A DNA stretch of 34,648 nt from Propionibacterium australiense (GTDB lineage Bacteria > Actinomycetota > Actinomycetes > Propionibacteriales > Propionibacteriaceae): contig NZ_RCIV01000025.1 of assembly GCF_003666605.1 (NCBI RefSeq), positions 1 to 34,648 of the forward strand, written 5' to 3'. The notes under the pieces were generated by a model. That model saw only the letters and a list, made by a program, of their open reading frames with translations, searched no databases and was not told where the DNA came from. Below are positions 8,288 through 16,572 of this stretch, piece after piece. Position numbers and translations under genes: made by a program. Within the stretch, counting starts at the first letter, position 1. Each line of letters begins with the position of its first letter.

Positions 8288-8331
8288 GTGACAGAAGTCA
8301 TGGGCCCTGACCCATCGCGTGACAGCACTCA
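8288..8331. promoter_or_regulatory. Two 13-bp direct repeats, candidate response-regulator sites
   Basis: GTGACAGAAGTCA (8288-8300) and GTGACAGCACTCA (8319-8331) match at 11 of 13 bases and are 31 bp apart, close to three helical turns. They lie between the kinase and ABC operons. They may be the sites through which the regulator controls the transporter. Confidence 0.4.
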
Positions 8332-8393
8332 CTTCTGCGCGCCGCACGCGGCACGGGATGATCATCGCGACGATCCGACAGGAAGGAGCCGGC

Positions 8394-9353
8394 ATGTCCG
8401 ACGAGGCGGTGTCCGTCAAGGGGCTGGTCAAGCGCTACGGGGAGATGGTCGCGGTGGACAATCTCTCGCTGCACATCCGGACCGGGGAGATCTTCGGCCT
8501 GCTCGGGCCGAATGGCTCGGGCAAGACCACCACGATCAACTGCATCCTGCAGTTGCTGAGCTACGACCGGGGTGAGGTCGCCGTCTTCGGCCGGCCGATG
8601 ACGGCGACCTCCTACGAACTCAAACGGCGCATCGGTGTCGTGCCCCAGGACGTGGCGGTCTTCGACGAGCTCACCGTCGCCGAGAACATCGACGCCTTCT
8701 GCGCCCTCTACGTCCCCGACCGCAGGCGCCGCAGGGCTCTCGTCGCGGATGCCATCGACTTCGTCGGCCTCGGCGGGTTCACGAGGTTCCGGCCCAAGAA
8801 GCTGTCCGGCGGCCTGCTGCGCAGGCTCAACATCGCCTGCGGCATCGCCCACAGGCCCGAGCTGATCATCCTCGACGAGCCGACGGTGGCCGTCGACCCG
8901 CAGAGCCGCAACGCGATCCTCGACGGCATCCGGGGCCTCAACGAGCAGGGCGCGACGATCATCTACACGAGCCACTACATGGAGGAGGTCGAGCAGCTGT
9001 GCACCCGCATCATGATCATGGACGAGGGCAGGCGGCTGGCGATCGGCACGAATGACGAACTCAAGTCGATGATCGGCACGGGCGAGCGCATCCGGGTGGA
9101 GATCATCGGCACCGAGCCCCTCGCCGAGGGCGTCATCGAGCAGGTGCGGCGCCTCGATCACGTGCGCACCGCCGACTACGAGCCCCCTGAACTGCTCGTC
9201 GAGTGCACCTCCGGGGCACACAATCTGTCCGATGTGCTCGGTGTGCTGGCCGACCGGGGCGTCGGCTACGGGCGGGTCACCTCCGAGCCGCCGACCCTCA
9301 ACGACGTCTTCCTCGAGATCACCGGCCGGGCACTGCGGGACGAGGCGGCCTGA
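8394..9353 (+). CDS. ABC transporter ATP-binding protein
   Basis: A 319-residue ATPase of the ABC-2 exporter class. Walker A is GPNGSGKTT (about residues 38-46), the signature is LSGGLLRRLNIA, Walker B is LIILDEPTVAVDP, and the switch His is in YTSHYMEEVE. A C-terminal extension of about 80 residues is typical of drug and lantibiotic exporters. The ATG at 8394 follows GGAAGGAG; the longer frame from 8319 covers the repeat region. It is the first gene of a three-gene operon, with the next start one base after its stop. Confidence 0.93.
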   Translation: MSDEAVSVKGLVKRYGEMVAVDNLSLHIRTGEIFGLLGPNGSGKTTTINCILQLLSYDRGEVAVFGRPMTATSYELKRRIGVVPQDVAVFDELTVAENIDAFCALYVPDRRRRRALVADAIDFVGLGGFTRFRPKKLSGGLLRRLNIACGIAHRPELIILDEPTVAVDPQSRNAILDGIRGLNEQGATIIYTSHYMEEVEQLCTRIMIMDEGRRLAIGTNDELKSMIGTGERIRVEIIGTEPLAEGVIEQVRRLDHVRTADYEPPELLVECTSGAHNLSDVLGVLADRGVGYGRVTSEPPTLNDVFLEITGRALRDEAA

Positions 9354-9354
9354 G

Positions 9355-10500
9355 ATGCTCACCGTCGGCAGATACCAGGTACTGCGGCTGCTGCGCGACA
9401 AGGTCCTGCTCGTGTGGACACTGGCCTTCCCCGTCATCATGTCGCTGATCTTCATGGCCGCGTTCTCGAAACTCGACGGCTCCTACGAGGCGGACCCGAT
9501 CGAGATGGGCATCGTCCAGGACAGCGCCTATGAGGCCGCCGAGGGATTCGACGCCTTCATCGGCGCCATCTCGTCCGAGCGGGGCGAGACCCACTTCATC
9601 AACACCCACCGGTTCGCCGCGGCGCACGAGGCCGAGGCGGCCGCGAAGAACGGCGACACGGCCGGCTTCATCGCCGTCGAGGACGGCGTGCCGGTGCTGC
9701 ACGTCCTGCCGAGCGAGACCACGGCGAACACGATCCCGGTGCTGCGCGCGGCCCTCGACTCCTATGCGCAGAGCGCGGCCCAGTACGCCACACTCATGGC
9801 GCAGGGCGCCGACCCCGAGCAGATCGCCGCCGCGCAGGTGCAGCACGTCTCCACCCAGCGCGCGCAGATCACCGCGTCCCCCAGCCGCTCGACGGTGCGG
9901 TACTACTTCTCGCTGCTCGCCTTCGCCAGCGGTATGGGCATGAACATCTCGATGCTCGCGGTGCAGGAAATCGTGGCCGGGTCCTCACCGCTCGGCGCGC
10001 GCCGCACGCTCGCCGGGATCCCGCGGTGGAAGGTGCTGACGGGCACGCTCGGGGCCTCATGGCTGTGCATCCTCGCCTGCCTGCTCGCCGCCTTCTGGTT
10101 CATCCGTCTCGTCGTGGGCATCGACTTCGGGACGCACACCGGGCTGTGTCACCTGGCGATCGCCGTCTCCAGCCTGCTGTCCTGCGCCGCGGGCGCCGCC
10201 CTGGGGACCGTCCGCGGGCTGAGAGCTGGCATCGTCTCGGGCATCACCTGCCTGCTGTCGCTGTTCACCGGCCTGTACGGCACGGCTGCCCAGCAGCTCG
10301 CCGACACGGTGCAGCAGTCCCTGCCCCTACTGGCGCAGCTCAACCCCCTGTGGCAGGCGGCGCACTGCTTCTTCTCGCTGCTCTACTACGACAGTCTCGC
10401 ACCCTTCGCGCGCAGCTGCGCCGTCATGGCAGCCATGACGTGCCTGTTTCTGGCGATCGCCCTGATCCGGATGAGGAGGATGAGCCATGAGCATCTTTAA
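9355..10500 (+). CDS. ABC-2 type permease, first subunit
   Basis: A 381-residue membrane protein. One N-terminal membrane helix (LVWTLAFPVIMSLIFMAAF) is followed by a large extracytoplasmic domain (about residues 45-180) and then five more helices, including LLSCAAGAALGTVRGLRAG. This is the ABC-2/YhgE-like layout. The start codon directly follows the ATPase stop, and the 3' end overlaps the second permease by 14 bp. The substrate is not evident; a heterodimer with the second subunit is likely. Confidence 0.88.
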   Translation: MLTVGRYQVLRLLRDKVLLVWTLAFPVIMSLIFMAAFSKLDGSYEADPIEMGIVQDSAYEAAEGFDAFIGAISSERGETHFINTHRFAAAHEAEAAAKNGDTAGFIAVEDGVPVLHVLPSETTANTIPVLRAALDSYAQSAAQYATLMAQGADPEQIAAAQVQHVSTQRAQITASPSRSTVRYYFSLLAFASGMGMNISMLAVQEIVAGSSPLGARRTLAGIPRWKVLTGTLGASWLCILACLLAAFWFIRLVVGIDFGTHTGLCHLAIAVSSLLSCAAGAALGTVRGLRAGIVSGITCLLSLFTGLYGTAAQQLADTVQQSLPLLAQLNPLWQAAHCFFSLLYYDSLAPFARSCAVMAAMTCLFLAIALIRMRRMSHEHL

Positions 10501-11668
10501 GTGCTCGCTGAGGATCATCGCCGCGCACCGCGGCTACATCCTCATCTACCTGTTCCTGCTGAGCATGCTGGGCGTGCTCACGGGTTCCTCCAGCGGGCAG
10601 GACGCCGTGCAGGTCCTCGACGAGGTACCCACGGTGGCGGTCATCGACCGGGACGGCTCGCAGCTGTCCCGGGGGCTGGGCACCTACGTCGAGTCCTCGG
10701 GCGATCCGGCGCCCCTGGACGACGACAGGCGGGCCATGCAGGACGCCACCGCCCAGAACCGCATCCAGTACATCCTCATCATCCCGAAAGGCTACGAGGA
10801 GGAGTTCTGCGATGCGGCCCGCCAGGGCCGGGACGCCCCGGTGCTGGACACCATCGTCAGCTACGAGTCGGCGTCCGGTTCGCTCATGGACGTGCGTGCC
10901 CGCGCCTGGCTCAACCAGGTCTACGCCTATCTGTCATCCGGCACTGACGGGCCCGGACGGGCCGTCGCGCTCGCCGAGGAGGCGATGACCCGGGAGGCGC
11001 AGGCCGAGCTGATCACCCCCGACAGCACGCCCCTGCCGGACCCCCTCGTCGTCTTCGCCAAGTTCTCCACCTACCCGCTGTTCGCCTTCGCCGTCGTGGC
11101 CGTCTCGACGCTGACGACCGCGCTGGGCCGCCGGCCGATGCGCTCACGCATCGACGCGGCACCGGTCAGTGGCCTGACGCGGAGCACGGGCGTGCTGTGC
11201 GCCTGCCTGGTCGTCGGCGTCGTGGGCTGGGCCTGGATCGTCGGCCTGGGCCTCACCGTGTTCGGCCCGGAGAACGCGTCCGGCTCCGCGCCGCTGCTGG
11301 GCATCGTCGCCCTGGCCCTGCTGGCCTATGTGCTCGTGGCGTCGGCGGTGGGTTTCCTGCTGGGCCAACTCGGTCTGGGAGAGAACGCATCGAACGCCGT
11401 CGCGAACATCGCGGGCATGACCCTGTCCTTCCTGTCCGGCACCTGGGTCCCGGTGGACTACATGCCCAGTGCGGTCATCTCGGCGTCCCGGTTCACGCCC
11501 TGCTACTGGGTCAATCAGGCCATCACCGGTGCCGCCGATTCGGTGTCGACAGCCACCGGATCGCTGGCTCCGCCGCTGGCCGACTGCGGGGTGTGTGCCC
11601 TGTTCGCGGTGGCCGTCCTGGTGACCGGTCTCGCCCTCGGGCGCTCCCGGTCGAGCGCCTCGCTGTGA
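10487..11668 (+). CDS. ABC-2 type permease, second subunit
   Basis: A 393-residue partner permease with the same topology: an N-terminal helix (HRGYILIYLFLLSMLGVLTG), an extracytoplasmic domain (about residues 40-190) and five further helices, the last reaching FAVAVLVTGLALGRSRSS. It contains LSFLSGTWVPVDYMP, the conserved loop of ABC-2 permeases. It overlaps the upstream permease by 14 bp, implying translational coupling. Together the three genes form an exporter, probably for a peptide or drug, under control of the divergent two-component system. Confidence 0.88.
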   Translation: MSIFKCSLRIIAAHRGYILIYLFLLSMLGVLTGSSSGQDAVQVLDEVPTVAVIDRDGSQLSRGLGTYVESSGDPAPLDDDRRAMQDATAQNRIQYILIIPKGYEEEFCDAARQGRDAPVLDTIVSYESASGSLMDVRARAWLNQVYAYLSSGTDGPGRAVALAEEAMTREAQAELITPDSTPLPDPLVVFAKFSTYPLFAFAVVAVSTLTTALGRRPMRSRIDAAPVSGLTRSTGVLCACLVVGVVGWAWIVGLGLTVFGPENASGSAPLLGIVALALLAYVLVASAVGFLLGQLGLGENASNAVANIAGMTLSFLSGTWVPVDYMPSAVISASRFTPCYWVNQAITGAADSVSTATGSLAPPLADCGVCALFAVAVLVTGLALGRSRSSASL

Positions 11669-11673
11669 CCGCG

Positions 11674-11689
11674 CTGGCCTGCCGGCCAG
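11674..11689. terminator. Hairpin after the ABC operon
   Basis: CTGGCC-TGCC-GGCCAG starts 6 bp after the last permease stop. The converging aldo/keto reductase ends at 11770. The stem is short and GC-only. Confidence 0.4.
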
Positions 11690-11769
11690 GTTCTCGCCCC
11701 TCCCGCGCCCGGGGTGGTCGTGCTGAAGAACACCTTCCCCGTGCGCGCGGCGGAAACGACGATCGACCC

Positions 11770-12792
11770 TCACGAACGCCGCGGCGGCTCCTGGAGGCCC
11801 CCGGCCAGGGCTTCCTCGCCGGGGCGGGCGAGCGGCCCGACGAGTTCGTGCGGCAGATAGGGCTCCTCGAGGTAGGCCACCTCGTCGGCGGTGAGCTGCA
11901 CGTCGAGGGCTCGCACCGCGTCGTCGACCCTGCTCGGCTTCGAGCAGCCGACGATGGGGGCGGCGACGCCCCTGGCCCAGTGCCAGGCCAGCGCGATGTC
12001 GGACATCGGCACCTGGTGCCGCTCGGCGAGTTCGGCGACGCGGGTGACGATGGGCATGTCGGTCTCGCGGTCGCGGTCGTACTTGCTGCGCATCGTGGCA
12101 TCGGTGGTGGAGCGGACGCTGTCGGAGTCCCAGGTGGGGCGGGTCAGGTGTCCCGAGGCGAGCGGGCTGTACGGGGTGAGGGACATGCCGTACTGGCGGC
12201 ACACCGGGATCATCTCCCGCTCGTCCTCACGGTAGAGCAGGTTGTAGTGGTTCTGCATGCTGGAGAATCTGGTCCAGCCGTTCTGGTCGGCGACCACCTG
12301 CATGGTGTGCAGCTGGTAGGCGTACATGGCGCTCGCCCCGAGGGCGCGGACCCGGCCGTCCTGCACGAGGGCGTCGAGGGCCGCCATGGTCTCCTCGACG
12401 GGCGTGTCGTAGTCGAAGCGGTGGATGATGTACAGGTCGAGGTAGTCGGTGCCCAGGCGTTCGAGTGTTCCGGCGATCTCGCGTTCGATGGCCTCCCGCG
12501 ATAGGTGCCCCTCGTTGAAGTAGACCTTCGAGGCGAGCACGACGTCCTCGCGGTCGACGCCCAGGTTCTTCAGCGACTGTCCGATGAACTCCTCGCTCGT
12601 GCCGTGGGCGTAGACGTTGGCGGTGTCGAAGAAGTTCACCCCCAGTTCCAGGGCGCGGGCGATGACGGCCTGCGTGGCGGGCTGGTCGATGACCCACTGG
12701 TGGAAGTCGGGGAAGACCTTCCCGAAACTCATGCCGCCGATGCACAGCCGCGGGATCGTGATGTCCGTGGCGCCGAGCCTGGTGTACTCCAT
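11770..12792 (-). CDS. Aldo/keto reductase
   Basis: A 340-residue NAD(P)H-dependent oxidoreductase with a TIM-barrel fold. The catalytic tetrad is visible: Asp and Tyr in NFFDTANVYAHG, Lys in VLASKVY, His in LYIIHRFDYDTP. NADPH-binding loops follow (SPLASGHL, and VGCSKPSRVDDA near the C-terminus). The start is the ATG at 12792 after an excellent AGGAGGAG. It is monocistronic. The natural carbonyl substrate cannot be deduced; the closest general type is the YajO/voltage-gated-channel-beta-like AKR group. The 278 bp upstream of it (12793-13070) hold no gene I can support. Confidence 0.92.
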   Translation of the reverse strand: MEYTRLGATDITIPRLCIGGMSFGKVFPDFHQWVIDQPATQAVIARALELGVNFFDTANVYAHGTSEEFIGQSLKNLGVDREDVVLASKVYFNEGHLSREAIEREIAGTLERLGTDYLDLYIIHRFDYDTPVEETMAALDALVQDGRVRALGASAMYAYQLHTMQVVADQNGWTRFSSMQNHYNLLYREDEREMIPVCRQYGMSLTPYSPLASGHLTRPTWDSDSVRSTTDATMRSKYDRDRETDMPIVTRVAELAERHQVPMSDIALAWHWARGVAAPIVGCSKPSRVDDAVRALDVQLTADEVAYLEEPYLPHELVGPLARPGEEALAGGLQEPPRRS

Positions 12793-13070
12793 GTCTCCTC
12801 CTGCCGGGTGAAGCAGGCCACGCGCAGGGCCCCGGCCACCGGCCCAGCACGGCGTCGGCTTCGGACGAAGCCGGGTCCGGCGAGTCGGTCTGCCACGACC
12901 ATGTCGCAGGTCTCACGTCGTCTTGGGAGGGGATCGTACGGTCCGGGGAAGGTCGTGGTCAACAGCCCGACGGATACAAGCCTTCTTAGTGGGCGCCCCG
13001 CGGCCTCACAGGTTTTTGACGAGCGCCCTCTTCAATGATCACCGAGGTCGGCGCCAGGACGAGCACACCG

Positions 13071-14333
13071 CTACGGGCACAGCGCGCCGAGCGGGAAGGT
13101 GAGCGTACCGTCCGGCAGGCGCATCGTCGGTCCGTCCGCGGTCACGACGGCGGTGAAAACCGGCGGAGATGTGCGGTCGACGTCGATGTCCGCCACGAAG
13201 GCGGCGAGCGAGGCCTGTGCCTTCGGGATCTGCCGCTGACCGAGCTTGACCTCGAAAGCGGCCCAGTGGCCGTCGTCGAACTCAACGACGGCGTCGGCCT
13301 CCTTGCCCGACTTGTCGCGGTAGTGGTAGACCCGCCCGCCCCGCAGTTCGGCGAAGGTCTGCAGGTGCTGGACGACCAGGGACTCGAACCACAGGCCCGC
13401 CGTCTCCAGGTCCTGCATGAGGCGTTCGGCAGAGGTCGCGGTGATGGCCGCGGCCAGGGCCGGATCCACGAAGTGCAGCTTCGACGAGGTGCGCACGGCG
13501 TAGCGCGACCGCAGGTGCGGTGCCCAGGCCGGTTGCTCCTCGACGATGAAGAGGCGTTTGAGCGCATTGACATAGCCGACGGCGGTTTCCGCGCTCAGCG
13601 TCCGTGCGCTCACGTCCCGTGCGATGGTGGTGAACGAGGCCTCTGTGGCGACATGGCGCGCCAGTGAACGCAGGAGCGCGCGCAACCGGATCGGGTCACG
13701 CCGGGGCTCCCCGTCGAGTCGTCCCACGTCGATGGTGACGAGGTCTTCGACGTAGTCGCGCAGATGTCGCTGCGCCTGAGCGGTAGAGGCGTCGAGATCA
13801 CCCGGCCAACCGCCGTGGACCAACGCGTCCAGGGCCTCCCGGACGCTCGTACCGGAGTCGATCACGGGTGACGGTTCCTCACCGTCGAACAGCGCCGCCA
13901 GTGAGACGTCTCCGCTGCCCAGGCCGCGTTCGAACAGGGTCATGGGCCGCAACCGCACCCTTGAGATGCGGTGGGCCCCGGAATGGCGCGCGGCATCCTC
14001 TGCGGGTACGGAGGAGCCGGTGAGGATGAACTGCCCGGGGCGCCGCCTGGCGTCGATCTCCCGGCGCACCGTGTTCCACAGAACCGGCGCGAGTTGCCAC
14101 TCGTCGATGAGCCTGGGGGTATCGCCCTCCAGTAGCAATACGGGATCGAGTTCCAGAGCGGCACGAACCTGCGGCAGGCCGGAGTCCAGGGCGACCTCAG
14201 AGGCCGCGTGTTGCCGGCCCGTCATGGTCTTCCCGCAGGCGCGCACTCCTTCGATGAGCAGGCCGCCCGAGTAGCCCAGGACATCGTCGACAAGTGCGTC
14301 GACGACGCGGGGACGATAGCTCACATCCCCCAT
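13071..14333 (-). CDS. DUF4143 ATP-binding protein (AAA_14), copy 1
   Basis: A 420-residue protein. The P-loop is GVRACGKT (residues 29-36), Walker B is PRLIDEWQ (73-80) and sensor 1 is ILTGSS, forming the AAA_14 domain. The C-terminal DUF4143 domain carries a PD-(D/E)XK-like set: a conserved Glu in LWFESLVVQHL, YHYRDKSGKEADAVVE and AFEVKLG. The family is widespread but its biological role is not established. The start at 14333 has GGGAG upstream. It is preceded by three 23-bp-period direct repeats and is closely similar in layout to the next gene upstream, so the two are paralogues. Confidence 0.88.
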   Translation of the reverse strand: MGDVSYRPRVVDALVDDVLGYSGGLLIEGVRACGKTMTGRQHAASEVALDSGLPQVRAALELDPVLLLEGDTPRLIDEWQLAPVLWNTVRREIDARRRPGQFILTGSSVPAEDAARHSGAHRISRVRLRPMTLFERGLGSGDVSLAALFDGEEPSPVIDSGTSVREALDALVHGGWPGDLDASTAQAQRHLRDYVEDLVTIDVGRLDGEPRRDPIRLRALLRSLARHVATEASFTTIARDVSARTLSAETAVGYVNALKRLFIVEEQPAWAPHLRSRYAVRTSSKLHFVDPALAAAITATSAERLMQDLETAGLWFESLVVQHLQTFAELRGGRVYHYRDKSGKEADAVVEFDDGHWAAFEVKLGQRQIPKAQASLAAFVADIDVDRTSPPVFTAVVTADGPTMRLPDGTLTFPLGALCP

Positions 14334-14363
14334 GGTCTTCTCCCGTCGTCACGCAGAACCCGG

Positions 14364-14420
14364 CATTTGGCGTCATTCTAACCGGGCATGTGGCGCCTTC
14401 TCAGCCCTTGATGTGGCGCC
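14364..14420. repeat. Three direct repeats with exact 23-bp period upstream of DUF4143 copy 1
   Basis: CATTTGGCGTC (14364), CATGTGGCGCC (14387) and GATGTGGCGCC (14410) are each 23 bp apart. The array begins 31 bp upstream of the DUF4143 start codon. The spacing is about two helical turns, so a protein could bind all three on one DNA face. Confidence 0.7.
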
Positions 14421-14485
14421 ACGACGCACGGGGGATTCCCCCGATCAAATGCACCTGTCACCGATGCCCGAACGCGTGCCACCGG

Positions 14486-15745
14486 TCACCGGCACAGGCA
14501 GGCCAGGGGTATGACGAGAACACCGTCGTCGCGGCGGTAGGCGGTCGCCCCAGCGGTGATCACGGCGAGGAAGGAGGGCTCCCCCATGCGGTCGACATCG
14601 ACGCGGTCGCGCAGTCGTCTCAGGTGCGCGGCGGCCTCATCGAGCTGGCGCGAGCCGAGTTTGACCTCGAACGGGGCCCAGCGGCCGTCCGCGAGGACGA
14701 CGACGGCGTCGGCCTCCAGGCCGGTCTTGTCACGGTAGTGGAAGAGCGTCCCGTCGATGGCCTCGGCGTAGACCCGCAGATCGCGCACACACAGCGACTC
14801 GAACTGCAACCCGAAGGTCTCGAAGTCCCGCAGCAGATCGGCCGGCGCCCACCGCATGACCGCGGCACCGATCGACGGGTCGACGAAATGCCGGGTGGGG
14901 CTCGTACGGAGCGCGGTGCGGGAACGCAGCGCAGGGTTCCAGGACGGCAGGTCCTCGATCACGTACGCCCGGGCGAGCGCATCGAGATAGTCGCTCACTG
15001 TGTTGGGCGCCATGGCGGCATCATCGACGGCGAGGTCCGCGGCGATCGTCGCCTGCGAGGCCTGGGTGGCGATGTGCCGGGCATAGGCGCGCATGAGCGC
15101 ACGCATGCGGGTCGCACTGCGCGAGACGCCATCCATGCGCGCGACGTCGGAGTCGATGAGTCCCTCGACATAGGTCCGCGCGAGGCGCCCGGCCGGAACG
15201 GCGGCAGTGACAGCGGCGGGCCAGCCGCCCCGGCACAGGACCCGGGCGATGTCCTCGACGTCGAGCGGGGACATGCCGGCGACATCCGTGTCACCGTCGA
15301 AGAGCGCCTGCAGGGAGACCTGGTTGCTGGATTCCAGCGACTCGGAGAGGGTCATGGTCCGCATGACGAGCCCGGCGATTCTCCCGACACCCGAGTGCGC
15401 ACCCTCGACTGTCGGGGTCGACGAACCGGTGAGGATGAACTGCCCCGGCTCGCCCCGGCGATCCACCGCGAAACGGACGGCGTCCCACAGCTGGGGCGCC
15501 ATCTGCCACTCGTCGATGAGTCGCGGCGTCGCGCCTTCAAGAAGCGCGGAGGGCTTGGCATCGGCGAGCGCGAGGTAGGACTCGCTGCGATCGGGGTCCT
15601 GAAGGTAGACGACGCTGTTGGCCTGCTGCAGTGACGTCGCCGTCTTGCCGCACCACTTGGGGCCCTTGACCTGCACGGCGCCATTCGCCGTGAGAGCCGC
15701 GGCGAGCATCTCGTCGGCCACTCGTTTCAGGTACCGAATGGGCAT
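14486..15745 (-). CDS. DUF4143 ATP-binding protein (AAA_14), copy 2
   Basis: A 419-residue paralogue of copy 1. The P-loop is GPKWCGKT (residues 28-35), with RLIDEWQMAPQLWD, ILTGSSTP and the C-terminal LEADAVVVLADGRWAPFEVKLGSRQ. The ATG at 15745 has AGGAGG 6 nt upstream and is preferred to 15775. It also has three direct repeats with a 23-bp period upstream, but of different sequence. It is separated from copy 1 by 152 bp that hold only the copy 1 repeat array and promoter. Confidence 0.9.
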   Translation of the reverse strand: MPIRYLKRVADEMLAAALTANGAVQVKGPKWCGKTATSLQQANSVVYLQDPDRSESYLALADAKPSALLEGATPRLIDEWQMAPQLWDAVRFAVDRRGEPGQFILTGSSTPTVEGAHSGVGRIAGLVMRTMTLSESLESSNQVSLQALFDGDTDVAGMSPLDVEDIARVLCRGGWPAAVTAAVPAGRLARTYVEGLIDSDVARMDGVSRSATRMRALMRAYARHIATQASQATIAADLAVDDAAMAPNTVSDYLDALARAYVIEDLPSWNPALRSRTALRTSPTRHFVDPSIGAAVMRWAPADLLRDFETFGLQFESLCVRDLRVYAEAIDGTLFHYRDKTGLEADAVVVLADGRWAPFEVKLGSRQLDEAAAHLRRLRDRVDVDRMGEPSFLAVITAGATAYRRDDGVLVIPLACLCR

Positions 15746-15807
15746 CGCCAGCCTCCTGTTGAACGCCCTTGTCACCTCAAGATGACTTACGCAAATTTAC
15801 CACCCAT

Positions 15808-15876
15808 TGCGTCAGTTGGACCGTTTTCGTTGCGCGAGTTGGACCGTATTGGTTGCGTCAGTTGGCCGTCAGGACA
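15808..15876. repeat. Three 23-bp direct repeats upstream of DUF4143 copy 2
   Basis: Units start at 15808, 15831 and 15854. Units 1 and 2 match at 19 of 23 bases around a shared AGTTGGACCGT. Unit 3 keeps TGCGTCAGTTGG and then diverges. The array lies about 60 bp upstream of the start codon and downstream of the toxin relic. Confidence 0.75.
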
Positions 15877-15913
15877 GTCCGCAACAGCCAGTCGAGCTCG
15901 GGCACGTTGCAAC

Positions 15914-16243
15914 TCAGGCCTGCCCCAAGCCCAGGACAGCGATGAGCTGCCGCGAGACTTCGGCCATGTCCTCCTTGTCCAGGATGCCAACTCGCTTTCC
16001 GAGAAGCTGTTTGTCCACGGTCACGATCTTGTCAGTCATCACGTAGCTCGGCTTCGCAAGTCCGTTGCCCTCACTCGGTTTGACGAGGACTCACGTCGGG
16101 ATGCCGCTCGAGTCGAAGCCAGTGAAGAGGCAGAGGACGACCGAGCCGAATCCCGGGAACTCCTCGCTCTGCACGACAACGACGGGTCGTGCCTTGCTCG
16201 CATACGCGTCGTCCCGCAGCGTCCATACCTCACCGCGCTTCAT
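15914..16243 (-). pseudogene. MazF/PemK-type toxin interrupted by one in-frame TGA
   Basis: The frame from ATG 16243 reads MKRGEVWTLRDDAYASKARPVVVVQ and continues to SSGIPT. It then meets TGA at 16091-16093 (codon 51) and resumes in the same frame with VLVKPSEGNGLAKPSYVMTDKIVTV to a final stop at 15914. The two halves make a full-length (about 109-residue) MazF/PemK endoribonuclease. The family usually has Thr-Arg-Val at the break, so CGA to TGA is the simplest change. The start overlaps the antitoxin stop by 14 bp in the standard antitoxin-toxin order. As read, only the first 50 residues are made, which removes half of the toxin fold. Confidence 0.85.
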
Positions 16244-16475
16244 TGATCGCCTTCAGGGAGAGGTCGGTTGCGAACCTGGTGGCATCCTCCTCGGTGGCGA
16301 ACGGCTCGACATCCTCAGAGAGGCGCACATCATAGGGGAAACCACGGTGGCTGTTGAAGGCGGTCACGAACATGCGTAGCGCATCCGCCGGGGTGGTGCC
16401 GAGCCTCCTCGTGGTCTCCTTGAAGAGCTCCGCCTGCTCCGCGTCAACTCTCGTGGCTATCTGCCTCGTTGCCAT
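16230..16475 (-). CDS. Antitoxin, RelB/DinJ-type ribbon-helix-helix
   Basis: An 81-residue antitoxin. MATRQIATRVDAEQAELFKETTRRLGTTPADALRMFVTAFN is the RelB/DinJ-type DNA-binding half, and the C-terminal tail would wrap the toxin. The ATG at 16475 has GGAGG 6 nt upstream, better than the 16523 codon. It is intact although the overlapping MazF-type toxin has a nonsense codon. A RelB-like antitoxin with a MazF-like toxin is a mixed pairing, which is known among toxin-antitoxin loci. Confidence 0.88.
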   Translation of the reverse strand: MATRQIATRVDAEQAELFKETTRRLGTTPADALRMFVTAFNSHRGFPYDVRLSEDVEPFATEEDATRFATDLSLKAINEAR

Positions 16476-16500
16476 GAGATGCCTCCTCCCACTAAGACAC

Positions 16501-16539
16501 ATCATATAAGCAATACGGTGCAAAACATAACAATATGTT
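16501..16539 (-). promoter_or_regulatory. Toxin-antitoxin promoter/operator
   Basis: AACATA-ACAA-TATGTT (16524-16539) is a perfect dyad. TATGAT on the minus strand (16501-16506) fits a -10 box, with a poor -35 within the dyad. Ribbon-helix-helix antitoxins normally bind such dyads for autorepression. Confidence 0.5.
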
Positions 16540-16572
16540 AGCGTTAGTCAGCACCCAGAAAGCCGCTGGCTG

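Noticed and set aside
11197-12504. 435-codon plus-strand frame across the ABC permease end and the aldo/keto reductase
   Set aside because: It crosses a strong gene end and runs antisense to the reductase. No recognisable product.
14364-15876. CRISPR array
   Set aside because: The 23-bp-period units are too short and too few, the sequence between the motifs is only about 12 bp, and no cas genes are near.
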